Shown here: positions 34,831 through 47,832 of the stretch, piece after piece
Layout: every line of letters starts with the position of its first letter
Position numbering within the stretch: the first letter of the stretch is position 1
Source of the DNA: Adenanthera pavonina
Taxonomy: Eukaryota > Streptophyta > Magnoliopsida > Fabales > Fabaceae
Assembly: GCA_026686845.1 (NCBI GenBank)
Contig: JAIVEN010000014.1
Coordinates: forward strand, 9,038,001 to 9,102,000
DNA: 64,000 bases
Direction: 5' to 3'
Position numbers and translations under genes: made by a program
Notes under the pieces: generated by a model
Databases searched by the model: none
What the model was told of the DNA's origin: nothing
Seen by the model: the letters and a program-made list of their open reading frames with translations, nothing else

Positions 34831-37529
34831 TGTAATGACCCTGAATATTAATCCCAAAATGATTATTGATAATTAGTTTAGGATCAAAGGGAGTCAGGAC
34901 TGGAGGAAGGGTTGAAATTGAGACAAAGGGAGAAAACAAGATAGAATGTCATGGCTCTGTGGTACTGCTATTCCTCGTCACAATCATAAGTGGCGCTGTG
35001 GCCAGTGATGCTGAATCAGTTCAAATCAAAAGTTGAACCAGTCGCTGGGAGAAAAGAAAAATGGAGGGAAGACGAACTACTCTATTAGGGTTCGGTATTT
35101 GGGAGTAAGAGGACGTGATTTTGAGACTTTGGAAGCTAGATTCTTGTTGGTAAGTTGATCCTCAACCCTCATCTTCATTTTTCTTCAAGATTATTCATTG
35201 ATTTTCATGATTTAGGCTAGAGTTCCAATTTGGGTTGAATTCCACTAATTCTTAAATATGTTCTAGAAGTGTTTTTGAATGTTTCTATAGACTAGGTGTT
35301 GGTATTATGATGTTTAAGTGGTATATCTCCAAAACCCTAACTCTCAAACCGTGATATAATTGGCAATTTGAGGATGTATGAGTATGATGTTGATCCCAAG
35401 TGTTGTTTTGGGGGTTTTAAAGCTTGGGCTTGCTTGAAGAAGTTTTGTTTTCTATTCAATATGTGTTTGAGTTGGTAAAGGTGTATACCAAAGTTAAGGA
35501 GTTGTGATAGTAATGGGAAAATCAATGTTATGAAGGTTGTTTGTTGACTCAATTGTGATCTCTAGGCTTCAATTTATGTTTGGGAAGGCATTTGATTGTT
35601 TATGGTAGCTCTATTGGCCAACCGAGGTATCGAGTAGGTTGGACGATTGAGGTAACCAGGATTTTCTTGCTGTGTTTATGATATATGTTTAGTCATTTTC
35701 ATATCATGATATGCACGCTTTATGTATATATGTTTTGCATTTCCATATCATGATATGTCTTATAGCTTAGTTATGGTTGATCATATTCATATCACGATAT
35801 GTGTAGCTGCACGGTTAGTAAGTTATCTATCATTATCTCATTGTATGATGAAAATGACAATATGATGTTAGTGATTATGATATATGTAAATTGTGATGAC
35901 TATTGATATGAAATGATAATTATGCATCCCACGACATGTTGTATATATTCATATGGCATGCCAGCACATTTGAAAGTGATATATATGTTGGCATATAAGC
36001 ATGTGTTAGGTAATGTCGCATTGTATACAATGTTGGGACATATGTTCTAGGTGATAATGTTCTATATACCACATGGTATACTAATATGCTAAATAGCACA
36101 TAAGACCTTGTGTTCAAACGATGCGGCTTATATATATATTCCCGTCACTAAATAGTCATCCTATAACCAAAAGACTTAGGTGGTTATGAATTAGGGTGTA
36201 CTTTCTATAAATAGCCAAAAATTCGAGCGGTTAAGGGGAAGGAAAGCCCTGATTCAACCTTTCATGCAATGGCTTTTGGCCGGGTCATGACCATTGGGAG
36301 GAGAGTTGGGTGGTAACCCCGAAATTGGCTGCCACGAATCATTGGTGGGGGCCATCGGTTAAGGATACCTTATTATTGTAACTAGTTTATGGTTCTAGCC
36401 ATGCATTAATGGGATTAGAGTCTGCATATCATGCATACTACATTGATGATGAATTATATCTGTCATTAGTGTGAAAGTATGATTATGTGTATGTATGTAT
36501 TTGCTCTTGGTTACTGGGACGTATGTCTCACCCCATGACTAACAATTCCAAGTGAAGGATCTAGTTCTAGCAAGGACAAGGAAGACTTGGGCAAAGAGGA
36601 TTGAGAGTGCACTTATGGGTGCTCGGGATTGTGTTCCCCATGTCTTTGTTATTCCTCTATTTCTAATAAAGTGCTACTATTGTGAATGTGTGATATTATG
36701 TGTCTAGTTGTATCTATATCCTGGGGCATGACTGGTGTGTGACCTCCTTTTTATACCCTATTGATTATGTGTATGACCATGGTATGTTGACAAGCCTATG
36801 GTAATGCTGATGGATTGAGGAATGACAGTTATGTGATAGGAGTGATATATGATGTTCAAATCCTGGTGTTTGGGTTGTCTCATGCTTGGAATTGGTAGGT
36901 CTGAGTCCATTTGGTCATTTATGTTTTGCTTCTACATTTGATGTGGTTCTGAGTCCGCTCAGTATGAAATGAGGCCCATAGCCCATTAGGCAAATTTAGG
37001 GTTCAAGAGGGTCAAATCTTGGAGGAATGGTTTTTCAAGGGCGAAAGCTCCTTGGACGGGTTAGTTATGCCAATTAGGACCCATGTGAATGGTTCTTGAG
37101 TGCTAATTTGCTTTTGGTAGCATTTGGAGGTGATTGGCTGCAAATTTTGGCCAAATAGTGATCAAATCAGTCGCGGGTGTCCAAAATCTCCATAAGAAAT
37201 GGATTCAAGTAAAACTGGTGTCCATAGTTAGATTGGGTCGAGATTAACCTGTAAGAGTTGAAATCAAGTTAATCAGAAGTTAGAGCACGAAGCTGTATGC
37301 ATCGAAATTCTGATTAGAAAATCGAATATTTGCTTATATTGTATCAGCATAGGGCACCGCGGCACCAAAAGCTAGGTTGAGGCGGTAAGTGCTACAACCT
37401 CACTAAGGCTGCGGTGGTACTATAGCTCACCGTGGCTTCATACAGCTCAGTTCCATTTTGCGTTTTTTTTTTCTATGTCTTTTAAGGCTGTAGGAGTTGT
37501 TTTGAGTGTTTTATGAGTAGGGTGTTACA
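34831..37529 (+). repeat. 3' LTR of outer Tekay-type element
   Basis: It starts TGTAATGACC after a short purine stretch (ggtaggaagaa) and ends GGGTGTTACA, followed by target duplication TGTTT. It diverges clearly from the left LTR, unlike the Athila LTR pair. Confidence 0.88.
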
Positions 37530-37534
37530 TGTTT

Positions 37535-39362
37535 CAATATGATAAGGGATAATTTTGTTACTGTAATATTAACTCTGGGCCATTTTACCATTAACCTCCT
37601 TACTTGGGGAGGATAGGAAAAATTGGATTTTGGATGGCTAAGGAGAGTGATAATAATGAATCTTTACTATTTTTATTTCCCTTATTTAAGCAATTTTAAC
37701 ATGAAATTTTGGCTAATTTTATATGTTTTAAATAATATTTATGTAATTATACTTAATTTTGAATAAATGGGAATTTTGGGATAATTTGTGAAAATTAAGT
37801 TTTAATTGTAATTATTTTTCCCTTTTTAATTATTCCAAGAATTTAATTCTTCCCATTTTATTTTATTTAATAATTTTCAATGTGATTATGTGTTATTTGT
37901 AGTTTAATTGTGATTAAAGAACTGATTAAAAATTGACCCATCTAAAGGCAAAATTATCAAAGAGCTTTGGAAATTTATTTCTTAGGTTTTTTATTTCTCT
38001 TATTTTTATCATTCTGCGTCATAATTTTTCTTCAAATTGAACTTACACTTTATTTTTCAATTAATTTAATTTCCTTGCATAAGAATTTAATATGATAGAT
38101 GTTATATTTTATTTAATTAAGAACATGATCTATATGATGTAATATTTTCTTATAAATCATGATCCACAATTTCCATAATTAAACTCTTATCTTCTTTTTA
38201 ATCTTGTTAGCATTTAGTTTGTTTTAATTATTTGTTTGTTTGTCGACATAGGGCAAAGACTTTGGGAGGCTATCCATTGCCATCTATTCCCTCATAAAAA
38301 AAAATTTATTCATTTAACCTCTTTAGCTATGCTACTCCCTTTCATTCCATTGTAAAAATAACTCCCATGTTAAACTAACCTTAATTAATTAATATTGTAT
38401 TCAAATGCTCAATTTTTATGAGAACTACAAATCCCAAACAATTGAATTAAGAAATGGATTGACATGCATAATTTAAATATTAAATATCATTCTCTTTTTT
38501 ATTAATGAAAAGTTAACATTAATCAATAATAAAAATGTTTTAATAAACTAAAAAAATACATTTAATTTCTATTTAAATATATTAATAAAAGATAAGTATA
38601 TACATATATATATATGTATGTATAGTATATTGTATGGAAGTAGGTATGGTTTTTCTTTGGTTGGTTTTTAACTTTTGTTTGGCTTTGAGAGGGGGAGGCC
38701 AAAACCCTCTGAAATGGGAGTGTGTTATTGGAAGGCCATGGCCCCTTTACATTGCACCTCTGTCCGCCACCGCCACTGAGTTCTGCATTTAAATTATGTC
38801 ATGTTAAACACAGCGCTCTCAGTCTCTCATGGCCAGTTAGTGTCTTGTCAATAAAATTGTGATACATAAAAAAATAGTTTTATAAAGAATTATTTATATA
38901 ATAAAACTAATGCAGCAACTGGCAAGTACCAACCAAAAATTATATATATTGCTTATATTTTTTCCTGAATACTGTTTATATTCACACATTTCATATATTC
39001 AGAGAAAATGATACAAATTGATGCCATATCTCATGAAGTCATCACTATTGGTCAGTTTAAGCTTAAAAAATAAGTGATTTTAGTGATTAATATTTAGAGA
39101 TTTTATAAAAAGAAAAAATTATTTTAGGTTTGGCTATAATTTTAAAAAGACACTTTAAAGTGACTTTGAGTTAGTTAAGGGTTATTTAAAATAACGTTTA
39201 AAAATAATAAAAAATCTATTTTTTAGTTTCTAATTATTTTTTTAAAATTTAAACAAATACCTTAAAATTTTTCAAAAATACTTTTTTTTCATTGGAAAAA
39301 TAAAAAAGCCCATTATCCTTCTTGTGCTCATATTTCTACAGGAATCATATGCGTACCAACAT
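37535..39362. other. Intergenic and duplicated CYP79 upstream DNA
   Basis: 37535-38640 is AT-rich with no supported gene. From about 38790 on, blocks such as 'tctctcatggcc', 'agtgt.t.gtcaataaa' and 'ttcatat.ttcagagaaaa' match the upstream DNA of copy H, so this is the duplicated promoter region of copy E. Confidence 0.6.
39050..39311. mobile_element. MITE-like insertion in copy E upstream region
   Basis: The upstream sequences of copies E and H align on both sides of this block but H lacks it (H reads through near 60015-60050). The inside is AT-rich with 'agtgattttagtgatt' and 'gtttaaaa' motifs like the Tourist-like element at 59147. A possible ATT duplication flanks it. Borders are approximate. 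Confidence 0.5.
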
Positions 39363-39370
39363 TATAAATA
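39363..39370 (+). promoter_or_regulatory. TATA box of CYP79 copy E
   Basis: TATAAATA lies 74 bp before the ATG. The downstream leader shares 'aagtcaccagagc' and 'tcaacc' with copy B. Confidence 0.7.
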
Positions 39371-39436
39371 GTAGCCAAAAGTCACCAGAGCGTCAACCAG
39401 GCCTCTAAAACTAGCTATTAACCCGTTATTCAAGTC

Positions 39437-41459
39437 ATGGAGTCTTCTTTCTTCTCTCTCATTTCCCTCCTATGGACTTGTTGTATGGTCTTCATAACTG
39501 CTCTCTTCACTCTCATCAAAACCCTAAACTACCCTCACTCTACCCCTCCACTCCACAACCACAAACTCCCTCCAGGTCCCAAACCATGGCCTATTATTGG
39601 TAATTTACCCGAAATGCTTTCAAACAAGCCTGCGTCCAAATGGATTCACAAGCTCATGAAAAATTTAAACACTGAAATTGCATGTATCAAGTTGGGAAAT
39701 GTTCATGTGATTCCAGTGATTAGGTTAGTTCTTGAAGAAACAAGATGATACATTTGCGTCAAGACCTATTAGCATGTCGACTGATCGCCTCTCAGGTGGG
39801 TATTTAACGACGATTCTCGTGCCATATGGAGAGCAATGGAAGAAGATGATAACCAAGGACTTGCTTTCTCCGGCCAAGCATCGATGGCTCCATGCCAAAA
39901 GAATGGAAGAAGCAGATAACCTCGTGCATTACGTTTATATGAGTCAGAATAATAATGAAGGTGGTCTTGTGAATGTGAGGATTGCTACTCAGCATTTCTG
40001 CGGGAATGTGATTAGAAAAATCGTATTCAACAAAAGGTAACGTTTTGTTTGTAATATGTACTATTATGGGATATTATAAAGTCTCACGTTAAAAAAAATA
40101 ATAACAGCTACTGACTTGAGATGCATTTTAAGGTGCATGCAATCGAGTTAGAGGTCTGAAAACTTAGTCTCTCGCTAATATTCCTTTAACAGGTACTTCG
40201 GAGAGGGTGGTGAAAATGGAGGGCCTGGTTTTGAGGAAATAGAGCATGTGGATGCACTTTTCAGAATGCTCAAATGCTTATATGCCTTTTGTGTTTCTGA
40301 CTATGTGCCATGCTTGAAGGGACTTGACTTGGATGGGCATGAGAGAATGGTGAAGAATGCTGAGAGAATAGTGAATAAGCATCACGACCCCATCATTGAA
40401 GGAAGAATTAAACAATGGAAGGATGGGACCAAGACTGAAACTGATGACTAACTTGATGTTATGATCTCTCTCAAAGATGCCAATGATAACCCTCTATTGA
40501 CGATGCACGAGATCAAAGCCCAAATTACAGTTAATACTCGTCTGCTCGATATCCTCCATTTTTTTTAATGCTTACTAAAATTTTTTGAAGTATATTTATT
40601 AATAATGAGTAAGATTCAATATATTAACTATGGAAGGAGATTCAATAAATTAACTATGGAAGGATGTTATCATATTATATATATATATATTGGTTTAAAT
40701 TTCGAAAAAATGAGACGGAAAGGTAACATAAAAAATATATTAGACAATTGAAGGATGATTAAATAAATTGTCAATGGAAAATTCACCAATATTTTAGGAT
40801 GACTGAAACTAAAACTTCTTTTTCTGTAGGAACTGATGTTTGCAACAATAGACAATCCCTCTAATGCAGTAGAATGGGCACTTGCTGAAATGATGAACCA
40901 GCCCGATGTTCTTCAAAAAGCCACCGAAGAACTCGACCAAGTATTAGGCAAAGAGAGGCTAGTTCAAGAGTCAGACATACCAAAACTCAACTACATCAAA
41001 GCTTGCTTAAGAGAAGCCTTTCGCCTCCACCCCATTACTTCATTCAATGTCCCTCACGTGTCAATGTGTGACACAGTGGTTTCCAATTACTTCATCCCAA
41101 AGGGAAGCCACGTGTTACTGAGCAGACAAGAGCTAGGGCGAAACCCTAAGGTGTGGAAGGACCCTCTCAAGTTCGAACCAGAACGTCACCTCATGGACAA
41201 TGGGTCCTATGTGTTCTTGACAGAGCCAGATTTGAGGTTCATAACCTTCACTACAAGAAAGCGTGGGTGTCCAGGAGTGGTGCTGGGGACCACTCTATCT
41301 GTGATGTTGCTTGCCAGGTTGATCCATGGGTTCACTTGGAGAGCTCCACCCAGTCAACCAATCGAACTGGTTCAGTGTGAGAATGATCCCTTTCTCGCTC
41401 AGCCACTTGTGGTCGCGGCAAATCCAAGGTTGCAAAAAGAGGTTTACCTCTTAGATTAG
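39437..41459 (+). pseudogene. CYP79 copy E, full-length but broken
   Basis: Exons 39437-40036, 40193-40529 and 40830-41459 parallel gene C. Lesions: a net 14-bp loss near 39720 shifts the frame just after NVHVIPV; a 9-bp loss removes three residues of the WxxxK helix-C region; TAA at 40449-40451 replaces the Leu codon in the ETEDLLDV block; the intron-2 donor is GTTAAT instead of GTAATT; and the haem loop reads FTTRKRGCPG, so the conserved Gly at position 4 is Arg. Exon 3 alone is open from start to stop. The promoter TATA box is kept. This copy cannot give a functional P450. Confidence 0.9.
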
Positions 41460-41477
41460 TCAAGTCAAGAATTATTA

Positions 41478-41884
41478 GAGCTTGAGACTGATCGTTTGTC
41501 TAGCCTATCAGCTCTATCTTCTCTGTACCTGGCGAAAGAGAAGAAATTGGATGATGTTCTGATGCTGCTCCGCCTTTGCCTGTGTGTGGCTACACTATTG
41601 TTGTCGTTTTTATTATTAGAGTTGTGTCGTTCTTCTTGTGGGTAGTTGTGTAATGGTTTTTTTTGCTTTGTTGTGGGTAACGTTGTTAAAGTTTTGCTTG
41701 GAAGGTGGGGAAAATAGGAGGAGGAGGAAATTAGCAGCGGAAAACAGAGGTATCTATTTTCATCTATGTTTTCTCTCATTCCTTTCATTCCAAGCAAAGG
41801 ATTAGGGTACGTAGTTTGTTGGTGATTTGTCTGTATGGGGATTCTCTATTAGATATGAATAATTCTCGTTGGCTAAAAAAAAAA
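41478..41884 (+). mobile_element. Retroposed insert with poly(A) tail in copy E 3' flank
   Basis: Compared with copies A and C, the 3' flank of copy E is interrupted after 'agaattatta' (41468-41477) and resumes after ten A residues (41875-41884) with 'agatttgtta' (41889-41898). The two 10-mers match at 8 positions and look like a worn target duplication. Insert plus tail has the form of a LINE-mobilised transcript or SINE. A 54-codon open stretch (41484-41645; contains SLYLAKEKKLDDVL) starts near its 5' end. I do not recognise its source. Confidence 0.6.
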
Positions 41885-41898
41885 GTAAAAGATTTGTT

Positions 41899-43092
41899 AT
41901 GGTTAATATACAAGCCTCTAAAATAAACAGGATAATAATCCAATGTTAAGGCCGAATAATTAGTGATTATAACTAATTTAAAGTTATTATGAGATTTTAA
42001 TTTATATTTCAATTTAATTCTAAGTCCTTGTCTTCTTCACGTAGTGATCAGAATCTTTGTCTACTCTATGTGAATCCAATCCTCTGTATTCCACGGTAGG
42101 CAAACTTTGAATAATATCTAGAGACTAGAGTAGACTGCTTGCCAGCCCTATTTCCCTTGGGGGCATTCGTTAAAAATAGAATGAATAAGCACTGTTACTC
42201 ACTTACTCTAGTAGTCCTTCGTTTCTTTTTAACTGTTTTTTTCTTTAAAAAAACTATTTCTATTTATCTGTTATTTTTAAATTCTAAAATAATAATTAAT
42301 TATTATTATTTTAATTATACCATTACCTATCATTTTAAAAGTCAAATATGACATTAACTATTCTTTCTTATATATCTATTTATGGAAAGATATGTTAGAA
42401 AATTTAAGAAAAATTCTAACGCATTAATTATATATCTTAATTTATATGCTAAAATCTTAAATATTATATAAAAAGAAACAAAGGAAGTATTTATTAATGT
42501 GATTGTTCATTAATCAGCTTTTTCCATTTTTGTTCATTAATTGATCTGTTTTTTGAAACTCCAGATAGATTTTGAAAAATGCTAAAACCCTACCGATTTA
42601 CGAGAGTTGAGGCTAATTTTAATAAAATTATTTTTTAAATCAGTGCTTATATGTGTGTGCATGCGGATTGTGCATGTAGTGGCAAAGAGGCTTGTAGAGT
42701 TTGTATAATCAGAATACAGTAGATAGTGGCTTTTTGTTTAAATGTTCATTACGACTCATGACTCACATACTCCCCCCGGTTATTAAGACCTCTTTTAAAA
42801 GATTTACATGGTTCTTAATATATAGTAAAAGTTTTTACAAAATTTAGTGAAGTATTAATATGTGTTTTTCACAAATATTTTTAGTAGTTTCAACTATCTC
42901 TCTAAGTATTAATTTGGAAAAAGGGATTAATGACTTTTATTAAGGATATTTTAGGAATATTAAATAATTTTTGACAAAAATAATGCTTCCAATGAATTTC
43001 AATTAACTTTTTTAATCTACATAATTTAATTAAAAGTCCTAATAAAATGGATTGAATGAAGTATAAATTATCTTTATATCTTTTATGCTTGT
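41899..43092. other. 3' flank of copy E and intergenic DNA
   Basis: The first ~60 bp match the CYP79 3' flanks. After that the sequence is AT-rich with no supported gene. Confidence 0.45.
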
Positions 43093-43366
43093 TACTCTTT
43101 CGTTTCTTTTTATATGTCATTTAAGGTTTTGATATACAGATTAAAAAATATAATTAATGCATTTGAATTTATTGTAAATTTCCTAACTTACCTTTCAATA
43201 AATAAATATATAAGAAATAGCAATTAATGTAATTTTTAACTTTTAAAAGGATTAATAAATGTATAATTAGAAAAATAGTAATTAATACTATCTTAAAATT
43301 TTAAAGTTAAAAAATAGAAACCAAAATTTTCTTAAAATGTAACTAATAAAAAAATGGTGGGAGTAA
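43093..43366. mobile_element. Stowaway-like MITE next to copy F
   Basis: The left 'tactctttcgtttctttttatatgtca' type end is mirrored on the right by 'atggtgggagtaaat'. The inside closely resembles 58640-58890, so both belong to one family. It abuts the first base of copy F. Confidence 0.55.
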
Positions 43367-43370
43367 ATAG

Positions 43371-43875
43371 GTAAACATGGGAAAGTCGTGAGGATGGAGG
43401 GCCTGCTTTTGATGAAACAGAGCATGCAGGTGAACTTTTCACAATACTCAAACACATACACCTTCAAATTTACATATTTTATATCAATTATAAGCATACT
43501 AAAAAAATTATTTTTTTACATAAAATTAATATAAAAAATATTAATATTTCTCATTTTATTTTTACTAAATACCACATCCTATTATTATTATAAAATTATA
43601 AATAAGAATTAAAAAAAATAAAAAATATGAATAAAATAAAAAAAAAATATCCCAATACTTTATATTTTAAATCAAAAATTTATTATATAAAATATTTTAT
43701 AATACATGGTGGAGGAAGCATATGCCATGATTAAGGGGGCATGACTTGGATGAGCATGGGAGAATGGCGAAGAATGCTTTGAGGATAGTGAACAACCCCA
43801 TCATTGACGTCGTGATCTCACTGAAGGGATGCCAATTGTAACTTACTATTGACGACGCAGGCAATCAAAGCGGAA
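43371..43875 (+). pseudogene. CYP79 copy F, exon-2 remnant split by AT-rich DNA
   Basis: 43371-43460 matches the start of exon 2 (splice acceptor TAG, then GEDGGP and ALF-type blocks) but its first full codon is TAA. An AT-rich stretch of about 250 bp follows. 43715-43875 matches the rest of exon 2 with several deletions. It includes CCATGATTAAGGGG, in which TGA (43728-43730) sits at the same codon as the single stop of copy H, while C and E have TGC. Exons 1 and 3 are absent. Confidence 0.75.
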
Positions 43876-44271
43876 AATTAAGTGACATGCGACGAGTTAA
43901 AAAAAAAAAAAAGATAATGCCCAAATACAATAACTTCAAAAAAATTTTACCAAAATTTACCAAAGTACTAAATTTGAAATCGCAATGACAATTTTACCAA
44001 ATTGCGCTCCAACCACGACTTTTAGCTTGCCTTTTTTTTTTTAAATAAAATAATGTAAACCGTGTCCTCTGTCTGACTCCACCAGAACGCTCTCTGACTT
44101 TTTTTAATAAAACAATGTAAAATCGATCAATCATATGTAGATGATTGATAAGAAAAGAACAATTATAATAATAATTATTAAGTAATGATTAATAATTGAA
44201 TAATAGATATAATTATTAAATAATAATTTCAATAGATAATTGACCTATTTTTATAATTATTTAATAATGAT
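43876..44271. other. Intergenic, AT-rich
   Basis: Nothing supported apart from repeated 'aataattattaagtaatgatt'-like AT stretches, which recur at about 44750-44830. Confidence 0.45.
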
Positions 44272-44537
44272 ATACTTCCTTTATTTTATATTATAAAATA
44301 ATAGGTGGAGTTCTTTTAATCCCATAATATAAAATAACATAATACTATTTATTTATTTATTTTATCTCTCATTAACATAATGTATAATATTATAAATTGT
44401 ATTCAAATAATTAAAAAAATATTTAATAGGGATAAAATATAAATATTTAGATTTTTTAAAATTTTATAATGTTATTTTTATTTTTTAATATACATAAAAT
44501 CTTAAATATTATTTTATAATAAAGGATGAACGGAGTA
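44272..44537. mobile_element. Stowaway-like MITE
   Basis: The left end 'tacttcctttattttatatt' pairs with the right end 'aataaaggatgaacggagta'. About 266 bp, AT-rich, non-coding. Confidence 0.6.
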
Positions 44538-46390
44538 AATTGTAAGCCTCCACCACGTTTTACATTATGTTGGTTTTTTTTTAATGAAAAAATGGAAATC
44601 GCAATGTACAAACTACAAACACGTTTTGCATTACTTTTTTTAAATTACAAATCGGAAGAGACACCACGAAAAGCCTGTCAAATGTGTCATTTTTTTAATA
44701 ATGTAAATTGGTCAATCAATTAGTAGGTAATAGATATAATTATTAGGTAATGATTATAAAAATGGTTAAGAATAATTATAACACTAATTATTAGGTAATG
44801 ATTAATAATTGAGTAATAAATATACTAATTAAAAATTATAAAAAAATAAGAAATTAATTTTTAAACATAAACTATTTTTAACAAATTAATTAGTAATTAT
44901 TAAATTTTAATTAATAAAGCCAATTTTTTACAATAATTAAAAATAAAAATTTTTCTTTCACGGGAAAAAATTATTTACTCTATGCATAATGACATTCTAT
45001 ATCACATTTTGGTCTTTTTCAAACACTTTGTAGTTACCCCTGTTTCATAAATGCTTCATGTTGAGATTCAGGTGATGATGTGGTAATTGCAGCATGTAGA
45101 GTATTTAAATCAAATATAAGAGACTCAATTGGAGGAATAAACTTTTGGGGGTCATAAATGCTTCATTTGATGGACTGCCTACTTTAAATGTGTAACTGTT
45201 ATACTCAGACTCAAAAACTGTTGAACTCTCCAATAAAGACATGAATGACCCGAATTGATCTAAATTGGGTGAGTTGAACTAGGATAAGGATGATGTGACA
45301 TGTAATGGTATTGAGTAAAAATATCTGAAGAAGAGTGGCTCGTTGATTTTGTTCCTCTACATATTCCACTGTGTCTTGATTTTGTTTCTTTTCTTCTTCA
45401 GCAACAACCAATGGTTGAGTTGATAAATAGCCACTGCATCACTTACTTGGTCTACCCTAAGCAATCACTGGACGTGGTAACTCAATTGCAGGAGGAGCAA
45501 GCTAAGGGACCACATTATAGTGTTGTTGTCTTAATGTCATTCTAATGTTTTGTTGGTCACATATAGTCCTTTGTTGATATTTCCTTGTTGGCATTGGTAA
45601 AGGGTTTTGAAATCTAAAATAAAAATTAACTGAAACATGTATTCTAAAAATATGTATGTGTTCATGAAAACTTTTTTATCTTACTATCTTATTGATAAAT
45701 TCTTAATTTAAAAAATAATATTCAATTATTTTATTTTATGTACTTATTATAGTTTCATTATTTGAAATATTATTATATAGTATCTAAATATAAAATTTTC
45801 CAAATAATATAAATTAAGGAAGTATTACATTAATAATAGTATCATCTTATAATCAACAAAATTTTATTAGAATTAGTTCATGGTTAAATATCTTCTATTT
45901 GTTTATAAAAAAATTAAATATCTTTTATTTTTATAATAAAACTATCCAATATCCCAAAACTACAATATCTTATTTTCTATCACCGACAGATAGTTTGAGG
46001 ATGAGCGAAGGTTATTATTAATTTTTTTTAAACCCTGTAATGTATACAAACATCTTCTTATTCTCTCAAAGACTATCTTTGATATGTTATAAATTTAATT
46101 ATTTAAATCCTCTTGTTTATAATTTGTCACTCTCAAAAATTATCTATGATGCCAAAGAATTGCTTCGCGTACGTAGTAACGCTTGCTATATCCTAGAATG
46201 ATATTATAACAAACAAGCAACACTTGAACTAACAAATATAAATTTAAATATAAAAAAATATGTTCCATTAATAAATTTACTTACTTTATGAAAGTTGGAG
46301 AAAAATAAGTAAGGATGAATACTCTCAGAGATCTTATTGAATCAAATATTTTGATAATTTCAAACAATTAGAGTTTAGAAGGAGAATATC
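44538..46390. other. Intergenic with coding-like remnant at about 45000-45610
   Basis: Mostly AT-rich. On the minus strand, 45610 down to 45211 reads broken protein-like sequence (MPTRKYQQR, then an acidic VVAEEEKKQNQDTVEYVEEQNQ stretch) with several stops. I cannot assign a family; a plant-mobile-domain or Mutator-derived tail is one possibility. No complete gene is present. Confidence 0.35.
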
Positions 46391-47832
46391 AAAAGAACAC
46401 TCCAAGCACAAATGTGAAGAAATCCAAGAAAAAATATGTGAAAATTTAAATGTTAAGATTTCTCATAATATACAAAGGATAAAAGGCTTTGATTATTACT
46501 TATTTATGTTCTCATAGCATTTAAACAAGTGTTTTCACAATTATTATATGTTAGCATATGTTAGATTTTAAAAATACTAACTAACAAACAAATTTTGCTG
46601 TTAATTCTTATATATTTTGTGCAAAATTTGAACTTCGCTTGCTGAAATTTGAAGTTCCAGAGTTATCATATCTAATAGATGAATTTCAAGTTCTAAAATT
46701 CAAATTTTAAGTTAAGCATAATTAGTAAAATATGTAAAATTCATTTGAGATCTTGTCAAAATTCAAATGTGATTAAAGTGCATAAAGAGTTCAAAGTCAC
46801 TCCCTCTAACAGACGAATTTTGAATTTCAAAATTTGAATTTTAAAATAAGAACTTGTAAGTTTTATTAGAGCATATCTTTGACAGGTGAACTTTGAAGTG
46901 CGAAATTCGAATTTCACATAGGAAAACTTTTATACCATGTTGGGCAAACCTCTAACAGATGAATTTCAGATCCTGAAATTCAAATTTTGAGTGCACTATG
47001 AAAACATGAAACAACTGATCAAACTCAATAGATGCATTTTGAATATGAAAATTCGTATGTTTTAATATGGAATATATTTGACAAATTCAAATTTTAAATT
47101 TCACTCTTGAACAGACGAATTTTGGAAGTTCAACGTTGAAGTTCTTAGCTTATGGTCTCTACGAAATTTGTCTGTTGACACCCAAAATTTGAATTTTGGT
47201 ATATCAGACTCATTAAATGCTGTTGGTAATGGCTAGTTTTGCAAAGTAACCATTGGTTAATGTCTCTAATGGCTAGATCTTGTGTCTAACGATTAATTAA
47301 GACACAAATCTATAAATAGAACTTCATTTAAAGTTGTGGGTAATGAATTTAATTCTGTTTGTACAAAACTCTGTTAAATTTCTGAGTCAAAGCCTTTGTA
47401 CTTTCAAACTTTATTTATTGTACTTCAACTGTCATATCTACTCTAATTTAGAGAGTTTTTTTTTTCTGTGTAATATCTTTTCTTCATCTGGAAGAAGGAT
47501 ATCTTGTGAGGGGATTTACAAGAGAATTAGGAAAACACTTTGTAAAAATGCAGAGTGTAAAAGTTTGAGTGTTCTTGGAGCAAAGCATAAAGTTGTATTG
47601 AGGTATTGCAAGGAGTCCATTGAATTCTTACAGATAGTAAAAAATCTCAAGTGATGGCTTAATGATTGGACGTAGGTTAAGTGAATCAAATCGAACAAGG
47701 ATAAATTTTCTTGCCCTTTCTTCCTTTACCTTCATTATCTTTGTACTTTGTTTTTCTGGAAACTTCTACTATCATTGTAATATCACATTTTTGTAAAAAA
47801 AATTTTAAACTTCTCAATTCACCCCATCTTGA
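46391..47832 (+). repeat. Probable copia-type LTR remnant with irregular internal repeats
   Basis: A TATAAATA box at 47311-47318 is preceded by at least five irregular units with core 'acagacgaattttgaatttc'. The block ends in 'tctcaattcaccccatcttg', an ending common in long copia (SIRE/Maximus-like) LTRs. No partner LTR, primer site or coding region is seen, so this would be a solo or truncated LTR. The left border is a guess. Confidence 0.4.

Larger units (their letters stand above)
15249..37529 (+). mobile_element. Old Ty3/gypsy chromovirus (Tekay/Del type), decayed, split by a nested Athila element
   Basis: Two related ~2.7-kb LTRs (15249-17958, 34831-37529) start TGTAATGA and end near GGGTGTTA(C/T)A. 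The 5-bp target duplication TGTTT is intact on both sides (15244-15248, 37530-37534). A decayed tRNA-iMet primer site follows the left LTR. Gag and pol remnants with a C-terminal chromodomain-like stretch read on the + strand with many stops and frameshifts. Without the nested insertion (18981-31098) the element is about 10.2 kb. Del/Tekay elements use tRNA-Met and have long LTRs and a chromodomain, which fits. The LTRs differ by roughly 10-20 percent by eye, so this is an old insertion. Confidence 0.88.

Noticed and set aside
41465..41797. 110-codon minus-strand frame behind copy E
   Set aside because: It runs opposite to the poly(A)-tailed insert and extends over its border into CYP79 flank; the Asn/Ser-rich code looks like chance.
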